Notes: generated by a model not told the origin, from the sequence alone. Positions 34,898 through 44,443 are shown, numbered from the stretch's first letter. The stretch is 64,000 bases of DNA from Sedimentitalea todarodis (GCF_032595355.1 NZ_JASMWN010000003.1:310001-374000), one strand, 5' to 3'. A program made the numbers and translations.

Positions 34898-36019
34898 CTA
34901 TTCCTCGGACATGATCGGGCGCGTGTCGACGATCGACAACCCGTAGGCATCCAACCCAAGATAGCGCGTGCGTGGTGAATCCGTCAGCAGGATCAAGTCC
35001 TTGACCCCGAGAGCCGACAGGATTTGCGCGCCAAGACCGGTCCGCTTGATGGTCCGCGGCCCCTCTTCCTCCGTGGCGTAGAGCGAATGGCGCGGCTCGC
35101 GGAAAAGGCAGACAATTCCGCGCCCTTCCTCGGCAATCAACTCCATCGCACGAGACAGTTCGCGCGCCGGTTTCGGCCCCAATCCCAGCATATCGCTCGC
35201 CTCATGCAGCGCATGGGTACGGGTGAGGACCGGCTCAGGGGTGGTGATATCGCCCTTGATCAGCGTCACATGTTCAACCCCGTGGGTCTGGTCGGTAAAG
35301 ATACGCATATCCCAGTCGCCCCCGAATTCCGAGGTCACGCTCTGCTGTGCTGTCTGATCCACCAGGTTGTCGTTGAGATTGCGATAGGCGATCAGGTCAG
35401 AAATCGTGCCAATCTTGAGATGATGCGATGTGGCAAACTCCACAAGCTCTGGCAGGCGCGCCATGGTGCCATCCGCATTCATGATTTCACAGATCACGCC
35501 GGCAGGCTTCAACCCTGCAAGCCGTGCGATATCCACCGCTGCCTCGGTATGACCCGCGCGCACGAGAACACCGCCGCTGCGTGCGCGCAGCGGAAAGATA
35601 TGCCCCGGCGTCGCAAGCGCGGCCATCGTGTTCTGTTCGTTGATTGCGACCGCGACCGTATGGGCCCGGTCCGGCGCTGAAATGCCGGTGCTGACACCTT
35701 CGCGTGCCTCGATCGACACGGTAAATGGTGTTTCATGCCGCGAACTATTGTTGACGGCCATCATCGGAAGACCCAACCGGTCAACCCGGTCCGCCGACAT
35801 CGGCAGACAGATCAGTCCCCGCCCATGAGTCGCCATGAAATTGATCGCATTGGCATCGGCGAACTCGGCGGCAATCACCAGGTCGCCTTCATTCTCGCGA
35901 TCCTCGTGGTCGACCAGTATGAACATCTCGCCGCGCCCTGCCGCATCAATGATCTCCTCAATCGGAGATATGGCATGGCGCAGGTCGGTCTCGACCTGAC
36001 CTGGGGTTTCAAAGCTCAT
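34898..36019 (-). CDS. ribBA: RibBA: DHBP synthase with degenerate GTP cyclohydrolase II domain
   Basis: A 373-residue protein. The N-terminal half (about 13-205) is an intact 3,4-dihydroxy-2-butanone 4-phosphate synthase with VDHEDRENEGDLV, MATHGRGLICLP and RAGHTEAAVDIARLAG. The C-terminal half has the GTP cyclohydrolase II fold but lacks the zinc cysteines: where an active enzyme has HSECLTGDVFGSLRCDCG-type sequence, this one reads THALHEASDMLGLG, and EEGRGIVCLF lacks the usual IGL. It is therefore probably a RibB only. ATG 36019 fits family N-termini. A separate GTP cyclohydrolase should exist elsewhere. Confidence 0.92.
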   Translation of the reverse strand: MSFETPGQVETDLRHAISPIEEIIDAAGRGEMFILVDHEDRENEGDLVIAAEFADANAINFMATHGRGLICLPMSADRVDRLGLPMMAVNNSSRHETPFTVSIEAREGVSTGISAPDRAHTVAVAINEQNTMAALATPGHIFPLRARSGGVLVRAGHTEAAVDIARLAGLKPAGVICEIMNADGTMARLPELVEFATSHHLKIGTISDLIAYRNLNDNLVDQTAQQSVTSEFGGDWDMRIFTDQTHGVEHVTLIKGDITTPEPVLTRTHALHEASDMLGLGPKPARELSRAMELIAEEGRGIVCLFREPRHSLYATEEEGPRTIKRTGLGAQILSALGVKDLILLTDSPRTRYLGLDAYGLSIVDTRPIMSEE

Positions 36020-36126
36020 AAGGTCGTCTTTCCGTGCACAGTTTGCTCTCGGCGCAGATACCCCACACGGGTCACGAACGCCAGACCCGGAACGCGATGT
36101 CATCGGCGAAAGCCTCGCCCCTTGGC

Positions 36127-36205
36127 TTCATCCTTGTCAAAACACTCCGGGGGTGAACGGCGAAAATCCCGGATTTTCGCTGGAGGGGGCAGCGCCCCCT
36201 GCCCG
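36127..36205 (+). repeat. Dispersed intergenic repeat, copy 5, with two hairpins
   Basis: TTCATCCTTGTC, AAAACACTCC, then hairpin GCGAAAATCC-c-GGATTTTCGC (36160-36180) and hairpin GGGGGC-agc-GCCCCC (36185-36199). Lies between ribE and ribBA. Confidence 0.8.
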
Positions 36206-36210
36206 GTTGC

Positions 36211-36804
36211 TCACACCACGGCGGTCTCGGCCAGTCGCGCGACATAGCGTGCCAGAGTATCAATCTCGAGATTCACACGATCCCCGACCGCGACATCCCC
36301 CCAAGTGGTAACATCCTTGGTGTGGGGGATGAAGTTGATCCCGAATGTCGTCCCCTCGACCTCGTTCACCGTCAGTGACGTGCCGTTCAGCGCGACCGAT
36401 CCTTTCGGCGCAATGAACCGCGCCAGATCGGCGGGCGCGCGCAAGGACACGCGGGTGCTGTCCCCTTCGTCCACCACGGCGATCACCTCGGCAACCCCGT
36501 CCACGTGGCCGGATACGATATGGCCGCCCAATTCGTCCCCGACCTTCAGAGCCCGTTCCAAGTTCACCCGCTTGCCTTCGGTCCAGGCCCCGAGATTTGT
36601 CTTTGAGACCGTCTCGGCACTCACCTGTACATCGTACCAGTCATCACCCAATGCGATCACGGTCAGACAGACGCCATCGCTGGCAATCGAGGCCCCGATA
36701 TCGATGCCCGCAGTATCGTATCCAGTCGCAATTCGCGCCCTCAGGTCGCCTTGCTGATCCAGTTCCCGCACGGTGCCTATATCTGTGATGATGCCTGTGA
36801 ACAT
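36211..36804 (-). CDS. ribE: Riboflavin synthase
   Basis: A 197-residue enzyme dismutating two lumazines to riboflavin. Duplicated lumazine-binding domains: MFTGIITDIGTVRE with ASIASDGVCLTV, and GHIVSGHVDGVAEV with SVALNGTSLTVNEVEG. ATG 36804 after GGGGGCG is used rather than a start 21 codons upstream. First gene of ribE-ribBA-ribH-nusB; divergent from the capsule gene at 36954. Confidence 0.95.
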   Translation of the reverse strand: MFTGIITDIGTVRELDQQGDLRARIATGYDTAGIDIGASIASDGVCLTVIALGDDWYDVQVSAETVSKTNLGAWTEGKRVNLERALKVGDELGGHIVSGHVDGVAEVIAVVDEGDSTRVSLRAPADLARFIAPKGSVALNGTSLTVNEVEGTTFGINFIPHTKDVTTWGDVAVGDRVNLEIDTLARYVARLAETAVV

Positions 36805-36953
36805 GCTGCGCCCCCTTGTATCTGTTCTTCTCACGTAACCAGCGATGCCCCGCGCGGCAAGCCCCACGTCTTGCCAAACGCGACACGCCGGGCCATAAAT
36901 TTGCTGTTTCCCAGTGCCGGAGCAAGCGGATCATTTCTGCCAGCCAAACAACG

Positions 36954-38243
36954 GTGTCATTGCCGCGCAGCGAAAGGGTGTTTCTGTTTCTGCAGGGGCC
37001 GCACGGCCCGTTCTTCAACGCGCTTGGACGCATGCTGCGCAATACTGGCGCCCGCGTGTTGCGTGTGGGATTCAATGCAGGGGACCGCGCGTTCTGGTTT
37101 GATCGCCCAAGCTACATCCCGTTTCGCGGCACCCCCGAGGACTGGCCCGAAACCGTCGACGGCCTCTTCGATCTGCATGGCGTGACGGATATCGTGCTCT
37201 ACGGCGACACCCGCAGCGTTCATGCCACCGCCATTGCCGCCGCCCGCGTCCGCAACATCACCGTGCATGTGTTCGAGGAAGGCTATATGCGCCCCTATTG
37301 GGTGACGTATGAACGCGGTGGCGCGAACGGCAATTCCCGCCTGATGGACATGGCCGTTTCCGAAATGCAGGCACAGCTTGAGCGCGCGGATATCGAGGCG
37401 CCACCGCCGCCCGCGCATTGGGGCGACATGCGCCAGCACATGTTCTACGGCGCGGCCTACCATTGGTGCGTGATGTTCACCAACCGGGGCTATCGTCACT
37501 TTCGCCCGCATCGGACGGTGCCTGTCACCCGCGAGTTCCTGTTGCATCTCAAGCGATTGCTGCTGATTCCGGCGCATGCCGCCGAACGCCGCCTGAGAAC
37601 AGCGCGCATTCGGCGGGGCGGCTATCCCTACCATCTGGCGCTGCTGCAGCTCGAACATGACGCCAGTTTTCAAGATCATTCCTGCTTTGACAGCACGGCT
37701 GAATTCCTGGCCCAGGTCATCGCAGGTTTTGCCGAAGGAGCGCCGCCGCATCATCATCTGGTCTTCAAGGCCCATCCGCTGGAAGACGGGCGCACCCCTG
37801 TGCCACAGGACATCGCCCGCATCGCAAAGGAACACGGGCTTTGCAACCGTGTGCATTTCGTGCGCGGCGGCAAGCTGGCCCGGCTTATGGATGATGCGCG
37901 CAGCGTGGTCACGGTCAACTCCACTGCCGGGCAACAGGCCCTCTGGCGGGGTCTGCCGCTGCGGATTTTCGGACGCGCGGTCTATGACAAACCCGAGTTC
38001 ATCTCTGATCAACCGTTGCCTGCCTTCTTCGCAAATCCGCGTCGGCCTGATACATCATCCTACCTGATCTTCCGGCGCTATCTGCTGGAAACCAGCCAGG
38101 TGCCGGGAGGCTTCTATTCAGCCCGCAGTCGGCAAAGATTGCTGCGCCGTGTCGTGGACATGATACTTGATCCCCGGGACCCTTATTCCGCACGGGAATT
38201 CGGTCCCGAGGCACAGAAACCACAGCTGCGGGCGATCACCTGA
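36954..38243 (+). CDS. kpsS: Capsule polysaccharide synthesis protein (KpsS/LipB family)
   Basis: About 429 residues of a KpsS-type beta-Kdo transferase, which begins the lipid-linked Kdo primer of group 2 capsules. Motifs include FLFLQGPHGPFFNALGRML, VHVFEEGYMRPYWVTYE, HHLVFKAHPLEDGR and VTVNSTAGQQAL. The start is uncertain: GTG 36954 begins just before family homology, but TTG 36816 and GTG 36975 are also in frame. It starts a three-gene plus-strand capsule block and is divergent from ribE. Confidence 0.88.
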   Translation: MSLPRSERVFLFLQGPHGPFFNALGRMLRNTGARVLRVGFNAGDRAFWFDRPSYIPFRGTPEDWPETVDGLFDLHGVTDIVLYGDTRSVHATAIAAARVRNITVHVFEEGYMRPYWVTYERGGANGNSRLMDMAVSEMQAQLERADIEAPPPPAHWGDMRQHMFYGAAYHWCVMFTNRGYRHFRPHRTVPVTREFLLHLKRLLLIPAHAAERRLRTARIRRGGYPYHLALLQLEHDASFQDHSCFDSTAEFLAQVIAGFAEGAPPHHHLVFKAHPLEDGRTPVPQDIARIAKEHGLCNRVHFVRGGKLARLMDDARSVVTVNSTAGQQALWRGLPLRIFGRAVYDKPEFISDQPLPAFFANPRRPDTSSYLIFRRYLLETSQVPGGFYSARSRQRLLRRVVDMILDPRDPYSAREFGPEAQKPQLRAIT

Positions 38244-38334
38244 GATCGCTGGGCCATGACTGGTTATCCCATACCAATTCCTCTAGGTTGCGCAGAAATG
38301 ATGAACACCGACACCGGGTCGAGGGGGCCGCTCT

Positions 38335-39465
38335 GTGAAAACTGTTTCGTTCCGATGGGTTAGATTCGCCGCAATCACTGTCATGGCCGGTACGCTGGCC
38401 GCCTGTTCGTTGCCGCAGGCAGGCCCGACCAAAGGCCAGATTTTCGACGGTTCGTTGCAAAAGGATGGGGACGCCTTTGTGGTCTCGGTCAATGACCGTG
38501 TCACCCGCGCCACGGCCGTTGTACCCGCGCTCGGGTTTTCGAGCGATTTCAGGACGACGCCGCAGCTGACCTCCGACACCATTCGCCCGGGCGACACGCT
38601 AGGCCTGACGATCTGGGAAAACGTCGATGACGGTCTGCTCGCGGGCGACGTCGGCAATTCCACCGCACTTGAAGAGGTTCAGGTCGACAGCGGCGGGTAC
38701 ATCTTTGTACCCTATGGCGGTCGCATCCGCGCCGCCGGCAACACTCCGGAACAATTGCGTGCGGTTATCACCGAACGGCTGATGGACCAGACTCCCGATC
38801 CGCAGGTCGAAGTGCGGCGCCTGGCCGGTGACGGTTCGACGGTCTCTCTTGTTGGCGGTGTCGGAGCCCAGGGTGTCTATCCCATCGAACGCCCGACCCG
38901 TACGCTGGCGGCGATGCTCGCCAAAGCTGGCGGCGTCGTCATCGAACCCGAAATTGCCTTGGTGACGGTCATTCGCGGCACACGAAAGGGAACGGTCTGG
39001 TTTCAGGACCTCTACAAGGACCCCAATCTGGACATCGCCCTGCGCGGCGGCGACCGTATCCTCGTTGAAGAAGACAGCAGAGCCTACACCGCGATCGGCG
39101 CCACCAGCCAGCAAGCACGTGTGAAATTCGAGACCAAGAACCTCTCAGCGATGGATGCATTGGCGCAGGTCGGCGGCTTGATCTCCGTGTCCTCCGATCC
39201 CACCGGTATCTTCGTTTTCCGCAACGAAAAGGCCGCAATTGCCAACCAGGTGCTCGGTCGCGACGATCTTCAGGGGGCGCAACGGCTTGTATATGTGCTG
39301 AATCTCAAAGAGCCGAACGGCGTGTTTCAGGCCCGCGATTTCGTGATCCATGACGGTGATACGCTCTATGTGACAGAGGCGCCTTATGCACAGTGGAGCA
39401 AGTCGATTTCGCTCATCGTAGGCGGGCTGACCCCCATCGCGAATGTCGCCACCCTGACCCAATAG
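38335..39465 (+). CDS. Polysaccharide export outer membrane lipoprotein (Wza/KpsD-like)
   Basis: A 376-residue lipoprotein beginning with a signal peptide and lipobox LAAC (Cys24). The Poly_export domain covers IRPGDTLGLTIWENVD to VEVRRLAGDG, followed by SLBB-like repeats (SLVGGVGAQGVYPIERPTRTL). It would form the outer membrane channel for capsule export. GTG 38335 is the start. Sits between the kpsS-like gene and kpsC; inner-membrane transporter genes (kpsM, kpsT, kpsE) are not in the window. Confidence 0.92.
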   Translation: MKTVSFRWVRFAAITVMAGTLAACSLPQAGPTKGQIFDGSLQKDGDAFVVSVNDRVTRATAVVPALGFSSDFRTTPQLTSDTIRPGDTLGLTIWENVDDGLLAGDVGNSTALEEVQVDSGGYIFVPYGGRIRAAGNTPEQLRAVITERLMDQTPDPQVEVRRLAGDGSTVSLVGGVGAQGVYPIERPTRTLAAMLAKAGGVVIEPEIALVTVIRGTRKGTVWFQDLYKDPNLDIALRGGDRILVEEDSRAYTAIGATSQQARVKFETKNLSAMDALAQVGGLISVSSDPTGIFVFRNEKAAIANQVLGRDDLQGAQRLVYVLNLKEPNGVFQARDFVIHDGDTLYVTEAPYAQWSKSISLIVGGLTPIANVATLTQ

Positions 39466-39467
39466 GT

Positions 39468-41465
39468 ATGAGCGGCCACGCGCCGACACCCGGGGAAAGC
39501 GATCGGTCCCGGGTCTATGCCTATAGTGGCGGATTTCTGACACAACGGCGGGTGCGCCGAATTCTGCATCTTGCGGGATATGACCTGCGTCTTGGCCTGC
39601 CCGGCCCGGATGACCTCGTTGGGGTCTGGGGCAATAGCCCTACCGCCTGGCGCGGCCAGAGAATCGCGCGCACTCGCAATGTGCCGCTGTTACATCTCGA
39701 GGACGCCTTTCTGCGCTCGATCCATCCAGGCCGAGCGGGAGAACCACCTGTCGGGCTGTTGCTGGACCGTGCAGGCCTTCATTTCGATCCGTCACATCCG
39801 TCAGGTCTGGAACAGATCCTGTCGCATGATCCGTTGGACGACACCGCGATTCTGGACCGTGCAAGAGGCGCCATCGCCCGCATTCGCGACCACCATCTGA
39901 GCAAATACAACACCCACGACACGGCTCTGCGACCACCCGATCCCGGTTATGTCCTCGTGCTCGATCAGGTCCGCGACGATGCGTCGGTCACGGCCAGCAA
40001 AGGCAATGACGCCCTGTTCCGCGAGATGCTGGTCTTTGCGCAGGAAGAACATCCCGGTGCGCGGGTGATCATCAAGACGCACCCCGAGACCCGCGCGGGT
40101 TTCCGGTCCGGGTATTATTCCGAGACGGATGCCAGCAACCGGGTCAGCCTCAGAGATGATCCGCTCAGCCCCTGGGAAATTCTGGACGGGGCCGTTGGCG
40201 TCTATACCGTGTCCTCGCATCTGGGTTTCGAGGCGATCCTTGCCGGGCACAGGCCCCGTGTCTTTGGTCAGCCGTTTTATTCGGGATGGGGGCTGAGCAC
40301 GGATCAAAACCCGGTGCCGCGCCGCACGCGCAAGCTGACCCGGGCGCAGATTTTCGCCGCCGCCATGATCCTCTATCCCACTTGGTACGATCCATTCCGA
40401 GATCGGCTGTGTGAGTTGGAAACAGTGCTGGACAATCTTGAGGCGCAGGTCCGGGCCTGGCGCGAGGATCGGCAGGGATGGGTTGCAAGCGGCATCCGCC
40501 TCTGGAAGCGCCGACCGATGCAGCAGACATTCGGCAGTGTCAAACGTGTCAAATTCGACAGGGAGCGAGGAAAATTCCCCGATCGTCGCCATATGATCTG
40601 GGGCAGTGCCCGCTCTTCAGCCAATGATACGATTCGTGTAGAAGACGGTTTCCTGCGTTCGCGCGGGTTGGGCGCAAGCCTGGTTCCGGCACTTTCCCTC
40701 GCGCTTGACGATCTGGGCATCTACTACGATCCCAACCAACCAAGCCGGTTGGAAACGTTTGTCGCGGCGCGCCAAACCCTGCGGCCCGATCAGAGCCTGC
40801 GCGTCGAGCGATTAATCACGACGCTCATCCGCAACGGGCTCAGCAAGTACAATGTCGGTGGCCCGGCCACCGCCCTGCCCGAAGGCCATCGCATCCTGGT
40901 CCCCGGCCAGGTCGAGGATGACGCCTCCATCCGTCTGGGCACAGGCAATATCTCGACCAACGCTGCCTTGTTGCGCGCGGTCAGACTCGCGCACCCTGAT
41001 GCCAGCGTGATCTACAAACCGCACCCCGATGTCGAAGCCGGACTTCGCCCCGGGGTCATCGATGCCGTGAATGCAGACATGGTCGCCACAAAAACCGATC
41101 CCACCGCCCTGCTGGAGCAAGTCGACGAGGTCTGGACAATGACCTCGCTGCTTGGGTTCGAAGCGTTGCTGCGCCGTATCCCGGTGACCACGGTTGGCGC
41201 TCCGTTCTACGCCGGATGGGGTCTGACCACCGATCTGGGCGATATCCCAGAGCGTCGCCGGGCCCGTCCGGACCTGCTGGGCCTGGCGCATGCGGCACTG
41301 ATCGATTATCCGCGTTATTTCGACCCGGTAACCGGACAGACTTGCCCGGTCGAAGTGGTTGTCGACCGTCTCAATGACGCTTCGACGCCCCGGCCCGGCC
41401 CGGTCAATCGCACAGTATCAAAGCTGCAAGGGCTGTTTGCCACCTACGCATATCTCTGGCGTTGA
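39468..41465 (+). CDS. kpsC: Capsular polysaccharide biosynthesis protein KpsC
   Basis: A 665-residue protein of two similar modules, about 1-320 and 330-650, the layout of dual beta-Kdo transferases KpsC. Paired motifs are LEDAFLRSIHPGR / VEDGFLRSRGLGA, FDPSHPSGLEQIL / YDPNQPSRLETFV, IKTHPETRAG / YKPHPDVEAG and FYSGWGLSTD / FYAGWGLTTD. ATG 39468 lies two bases after the export gene stop. Convergent with ribD, 21 bases apart. Confidence 0.95.
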   Translation: MSGHAPTPGESDRSRVYAYSGGFLTQRRVRRILHLAGYDLRLGLPGPDDLVGVWGNSPTAWRGQRIARTRNVPLLHLEDAFLRSIHPGRAGEPPVGLLLDRAGLHFDPSHPSGLEQILSHDPLDDTAILDRARGAIARIRDHHLSKYNTHDTALRPPDPGYVLVLDQVRDDASVTASKGNDALFREMLVFAQEEHPGARVIIKTHPETRAGFRSGYYSETDASNRVSLRDDPLSPWEILDGAVGVYTVSSHLGFEAILAGHRPRVFGQPFYSGWGLSTDQNPVPRRTRKLTRAQIFAAAMILYPTWYDPFRDRLCELETVLDNLEAQVRAWREDRQGWVASGIRLWKRRPMQQTFGSVKRVKFDRERGKFPDRRHMIWGSARSSANDTIRVEDGFLRSRGLGASLVPALSLALDDLGIYYDPNQPSRLETFVAARQTLRPDQSLRVERLITTLIRNGLSKYNVGGPATALPEGHRILVPGQVEDDASIRLGTGNISTNAALLRAVRLAHPDASVIYKPHPDVEAGLRPGVIDAVNADMVATKTDPTALLEQVDEVWTMTSLLGFEALLRRIPVTTVGAPFYAGWGLTTDLGDIPERRRARPDLLGLAHAALIDYPRYFDPVTGQTCPVEVVVDRLNDASTPRPGPVNRTVSKLQGLFATYAYLWR

Positions 41466-41486
41466 TCCAACCGGCAGCAGGATTGC

Positions 41487-42584
41487 TCAGATCGCGCGAC
41501 GCCATCGGTGCAGGATGTCTGGTCCGATTTCGCGCGTTTCAATCAGCTCAAATCGTGGCGCACTCGCCAGATGCGTGATGCCAAGGCCCCCGATCGCGGG
41601 CAATCCGTCAGCCCCGATGGCGAGCCCTGCGGTGAAACCGACCAACTCATCCACCAGATCGGCAATCAGCAACGAGGCCGCCAACGCGCTGCCTCCTTCG
41701 CAGAACACCCGCGTCAGCCCCGCGTCGCCCAATTGGCGCAGGATCTCCTGCGGATCAAGCTGCATCCCGCGTGCGCCGCAGGGCAACAAGCGCGCACCCA
41801 GCCCGGCCCAGGCCCTCAGCCGCTCGGCGTCGGCCCCCTCGCCATGACAAATCCACAGTGGGATCTCGCCCGCCGTGCGCGCCAGTTTGCCCATGAACGG
41901 CAGGTCGAGATATCGCGATACCACAACACGCACCGGTTGCTGCGCAATCCCGAGGTCACGTACGGTCAGAGATGGATCGTCCATCCGCGCAGTGCCCGCT
42001 CCAACCATCACGGCATCATGGTGCGCGCGCATCCCGTGCACCGTACGACGTGCCAGGGGTCCGGTGATCCACTGGCTTTGGCCGGTTTCAGTGGCAATCC
42101 GCCCGTCAAAGCTGCTGGCGAGTTTCAGCGTGACCAAGGGGCGGCCCTGTTCGGTTCTCAGGAAAAATCCGGCATGATCCCGCGCGGCCTCCTCCGCCAG
42201 AACGCCGGTGGACACCTCTATCCCGTGCTCGCGCAATGCGGCGAATCCCTGACCGGCAACCCTTGCGTCGCTATCTTCTATCGATGCGACGACACGCGCG
42301 ACGCCTGCCGCGATCAAGGCGTCTGTGCAAGGCGGAGTCTGGCCATGGTGTGCGCAAGGTTCAAGCGTGACATAGACCGTTGCACCGCGAGCCTGTTCGC
42401 CCGCCTGTGCCAAGGCCACGGTTTCCGCATGCGGCCGCCCGCCCGGTTGCGTCCAGCCCCGCCCGACAATGCGTCCGTCATGAACGACCACACAGCCGAC
42501 AGCGGGGTTCGGCCAGCACACCCCCTGTCCACGGCGCCCGAGCGACAGCGCCAGTGCCATATAGCGTATATCGCTGTCGGTCAC
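41487..42584 (-). CDS. ribD: RibD bifunctional deaminase/reductase
   Basis: A 365-residue enzyme for two riboflavin steps. The deaminase domain has zinc ligands in GGRPHAETVAL and EPCAHHGQTPPC; the reductase domain includes VTLKLASSFDGRIA and VFCEGGSALAASLL. It overlaps the nrdR stop by four bases. The remaining rib genes lie 4.7 kb away beyond the capsule block on the same strand. Confidence 0.95.
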   Translation of the reverse strand: MTDSDIRYMALALSLGRRGQGVCWPNPAVGCVVVHDGRIVGRGWTQPGGRPHAETVALAQAGEQARGATVYVTLEPCAHHGQTPPCTDALIAAGVARVVASIEDSDARVAGQGFAALREHGIEVSTGVLAEEAARDHAGFFLRTEQGRPLVTLKLASSFDGRIATETGQSQWITGPLARRTVHGMRAHHDAVMVGAGTARMDDPSLTVRDLGIAQQPVRVVVSRYLDLPFMGKLARTAGEIPLWICHGEGADAERLRAWAGLGARLLPCGARGMQLDPQEILRQLGDAGLTRVFCEGGSALAASLLIADLVDELVGFTAGLAIGADGLPAIGGLGITHLASAPRFELIETREIGPDILHRWRRAI

Positions 42585-43045
42585 TCTTCCGGCGTCTGCG
42601 GGCGCAGTTCGTGAACGAAATCCTCAAAATCATCTGCGGCCTGGAAGTTCTTGTAAACACTCGCAAAACGCACATAGGCCACCGTGTCGATCCGGGCCAG
42701 GGCCTCCATCACGATCTCGCCGATCTTGTTGGATGGAATATCGGTTTCTCCCATGCTCTCCAGTCGCCGTACGATGCCAGAGATCATCTGATCAATACGT
42801 TCGGGTTCAATCGGGCGCTTCTGCATCGAAATGCGAATTGAACGTTCCAGCTTGTCACGGTCGAAGTCCTCGCGCTTGCCATTTGTCTTGATCACCACCA
42901 GATCGCGCAACTGCACCCGTTCGTAGGTGGTAAACCGCCCGCCACAGGCCGGACAGAACCGCCGGCGCCTGATCGAGACGTGATCCTCGGCGGGCCGTGA
43001 ATCCTTGACCTGTGTGTCGATATTTCCGCAAAACGGGCAGCGCAT
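42581..43045 (-). CDS. nrdR: Transcriptional repressor NrdR
   Basis: A 154-residue ATP/dATP-sensing repressor of ribonucleotide reductase genes. The N-terminal zinc ribbon is CPFCGNIDTQVKDSR with FCPACGGRFTTYERV; the ATP-cone follows (VVIKTNGKREDFDRDKLERS). ATG 43045 (MRCPFCG) is the invariant family start and is preferred to a nine-codon extension. nrdR-ribD linkage is common in bacteria. Confidence 0.95.
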   Translation of the reverse strand: MRCPFCGNIDTQVKDSRPAEDHVSIRRRRFCPACGGRFTTYERVQLRDLVVIKTNGKREDFDRDKLERSIRISMQKRPIEPERIDQMISGIVRRLESMGETDIPSNKIGEIVMEALARIDTVAYVRFASVYKNFQAADDFEDFVHELRPQTPEE

Positions 43046-43163
43046 CAGCCGTCCCCCTATGATTTCTGCCACTCGTTGTGGGTGCTTTGGCCCACTTGCC
43101 GAGAATTATAGGCGAGCCGCTAGGATTTGGGTAGAGGGGATTTCACACCGCAAGATGCGGATG

Positions 43164-43592
43164 TCATGCCAGATGGGCGGCCACACGGCGGTGATGCGGG
43201 GCCGTGCGATGTTCAAAGAGGAAGATCCCCTGCCATGTGCCAAGTACCGGTTTCGCATCCGACACCGGAATCGACAGGCTGACCGGCAGCAGTGCCGATT
43301 TTATGTGCGCGGGCATGTCATCGGGGCCTTCATAAGTGTGCCGCAGATAGGCCATGGCAGGATCGGTGCTTGGCGGGACAAGCCGGTCAAAGAACGCCGC
43401 GAGATCATCCTGAACCTCGGGATCGGCGTTTTCCTGAATGAGCAGTGAACAGGAGGTATGGCGCACGAACAGCGTCAGCAGGCCAGTGACGCGCCCGGTG
43501 CCGCGCACCCACCCGGCAACATCGCGCGATACCTCGTAGAGCCCCGGCCCACAGGTTTCGATATTGAATTCGGTCTGTTCCGCAGAGCCCAA
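43164..43592 (-). CDS. YjbQ/UPF0047 family protein
   Basis: A 142-residue protein of the YjbQ (UPF0047) family, sometimes credited with thiamine phosphate synthase side activity. It has FVRHTSCSLLIQENADPEV, HTYEGPDDMPAHIK, LGTWQGIFLFEHRT and HRRVAAHL. No ATG is available near the family start; TTG 43592, with AAGGA eight bases upstream, is used. It lies five bases after the third Trp-Cys paralogue gene and is probably cotranscribed with it. Confidence 0.88.
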   Translation of the reverse strand: MGSAEQTEFNIETCGPGLYEVSRDVAGWVRGTGRVTGLLTLFVRHTSCSLLIQENADPEVQDDLAAFFDRLVPPSTDPAMAYLRHTYEGPDDMPAHIKSALLPVSLSIPVSDAKPVLGTWQGIFLFEHRTAPHHRRVAAHLA

Positions 43593-43597
43593 CCGGA

Positions 43598-44020
43598 CTA
43601 TCCTTCGGCTCCTGTCTGCGGAAGGCAATAGTTCCAGGCAGCCCAGGCACTCAGATTGTCGCCAATCCTGGTCACGGTCAACAGGAAGGCCGGACGCAGA
43701 TCGCTTCCGACGGGCGGCTCGAGCGAGAATTGAACTGCGGACTTTGCGTTTTCGGTTTCTGCCTCTCCGCGCGCACGCGAGATGTAGATACGTTGGTCCA
43801 GCGGTGCCCCGAGCGCGCGGCGGGCGTAGTCTCCGGCGGCGCACCAGTAGTCGATACTGGAGATGCCGCCTCTGCCGATCACTTCGAACGAGGTTGCCGA
43901 GAGCGGATTTACGGTGTGATTGTTGGTGGCCCGCCAGGCCATCGACGGGGCGGCAATTGCAGCAATCGCGCCCGCGAGGACGAGTGTGCAGGCCCGGTAC
44001 GGGATTCGGTTTGGTTTCAT
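43598..44020 (-). CDS. Secreted Trp-Cys protein, paralogue C
   Basis: A 140-residue protein with a signal peptide (TLVLAGAIAAIAAPSMAWR, AxA cleavage) and a mature domain shared with the two upstream genes: SATSFEVIGRGG, DYWCAAGDYARRALG, QRIYISRARGE, SAVQFSLEPP and a final AWNYC. The paired cysteines could form a disulfide. Predicted periplasmic or secreted; not recognised as a named family. It begins six bases after paralogue B. Confidence 0.75.
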   Translation of the reverse strand: MKPNRIPYRACTLVLAGAIAAIAAPSMAWRATNNHTVNPLSATSFEVIGRGGISSIDYWCAAGDYARRALGAPLDQRIYISRARGEAETENAKSAVQFSLEPPVGSDLRPAFLLTVTRIGDNLSAWAAWNYCLPQTGAEG

Positions 44021-44026
44021 ATCTGC

Positions 44027-44443
44027 CTACCACCGGTTCCAGACGTCGGGTCCATCAAGCTGAAAGCAATATTGCACCGCCGAATGCCGCGCAAGGCTGT
44101 CGCCCGCACGCTTTACAGAGAGAGAGTAACCCGTGGTTGTGTCCGCACCCGGTGGTGGCGACATGGAAAATTGCACCGCCTTTCGACCGGGGCGGTTCAC
44201 GCTCGGCCCGACGGCTTTCCAGATATAGATGCGGCTTGCGGCGGGCACACCCATCACCCGCTGGGCGAAGTCCCCTGCTCCGCACCAGTAGTCTGCGGCG
44301 CTTGTCCCGACTCCGGCGATGACTTCCCAAGCGGTCTCCGAGACCGGATACACCTCGAGTCGGTTGAACGACCACCAGGCCGATCCCCAGGTCGGAAGCA
44401 CGGCTATCAGCCCTGCCAGTGTCATGCGAACGACGAATTTCAT
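44027..44443 (-). CDS. Secreted Trp-Cys protein, paralogue B
   Basis: A 138-residue protein with a signal peptide (MTLAGLIAVLPTWGSAWW) and the same domain: SETAWEVIAGVG, DYWCGAGDFAQRVMG, SRIYIWKAVGPS, RKAVQFSMSPPPGA, GDSLARHSAVQYC. The C-terminus extends ten residues beyond the last cysteine. Leads the run B, C, yjbQ. No catalytic motif evident. Confidence 0.75.
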   Translation of the reverse strand: MKFVVRMTLAGLIAVLPTWGSAWWSFNRLEVYPVSETAWEVIAGVGTSAADYWCGAGDFAQRVMGVPAASRIYIWKAVGPSVNRPGRKAVQFSMSPPPGADTTTGYSLSVKRAGDSLARHSAVQYCFQLDGPDVWNRW

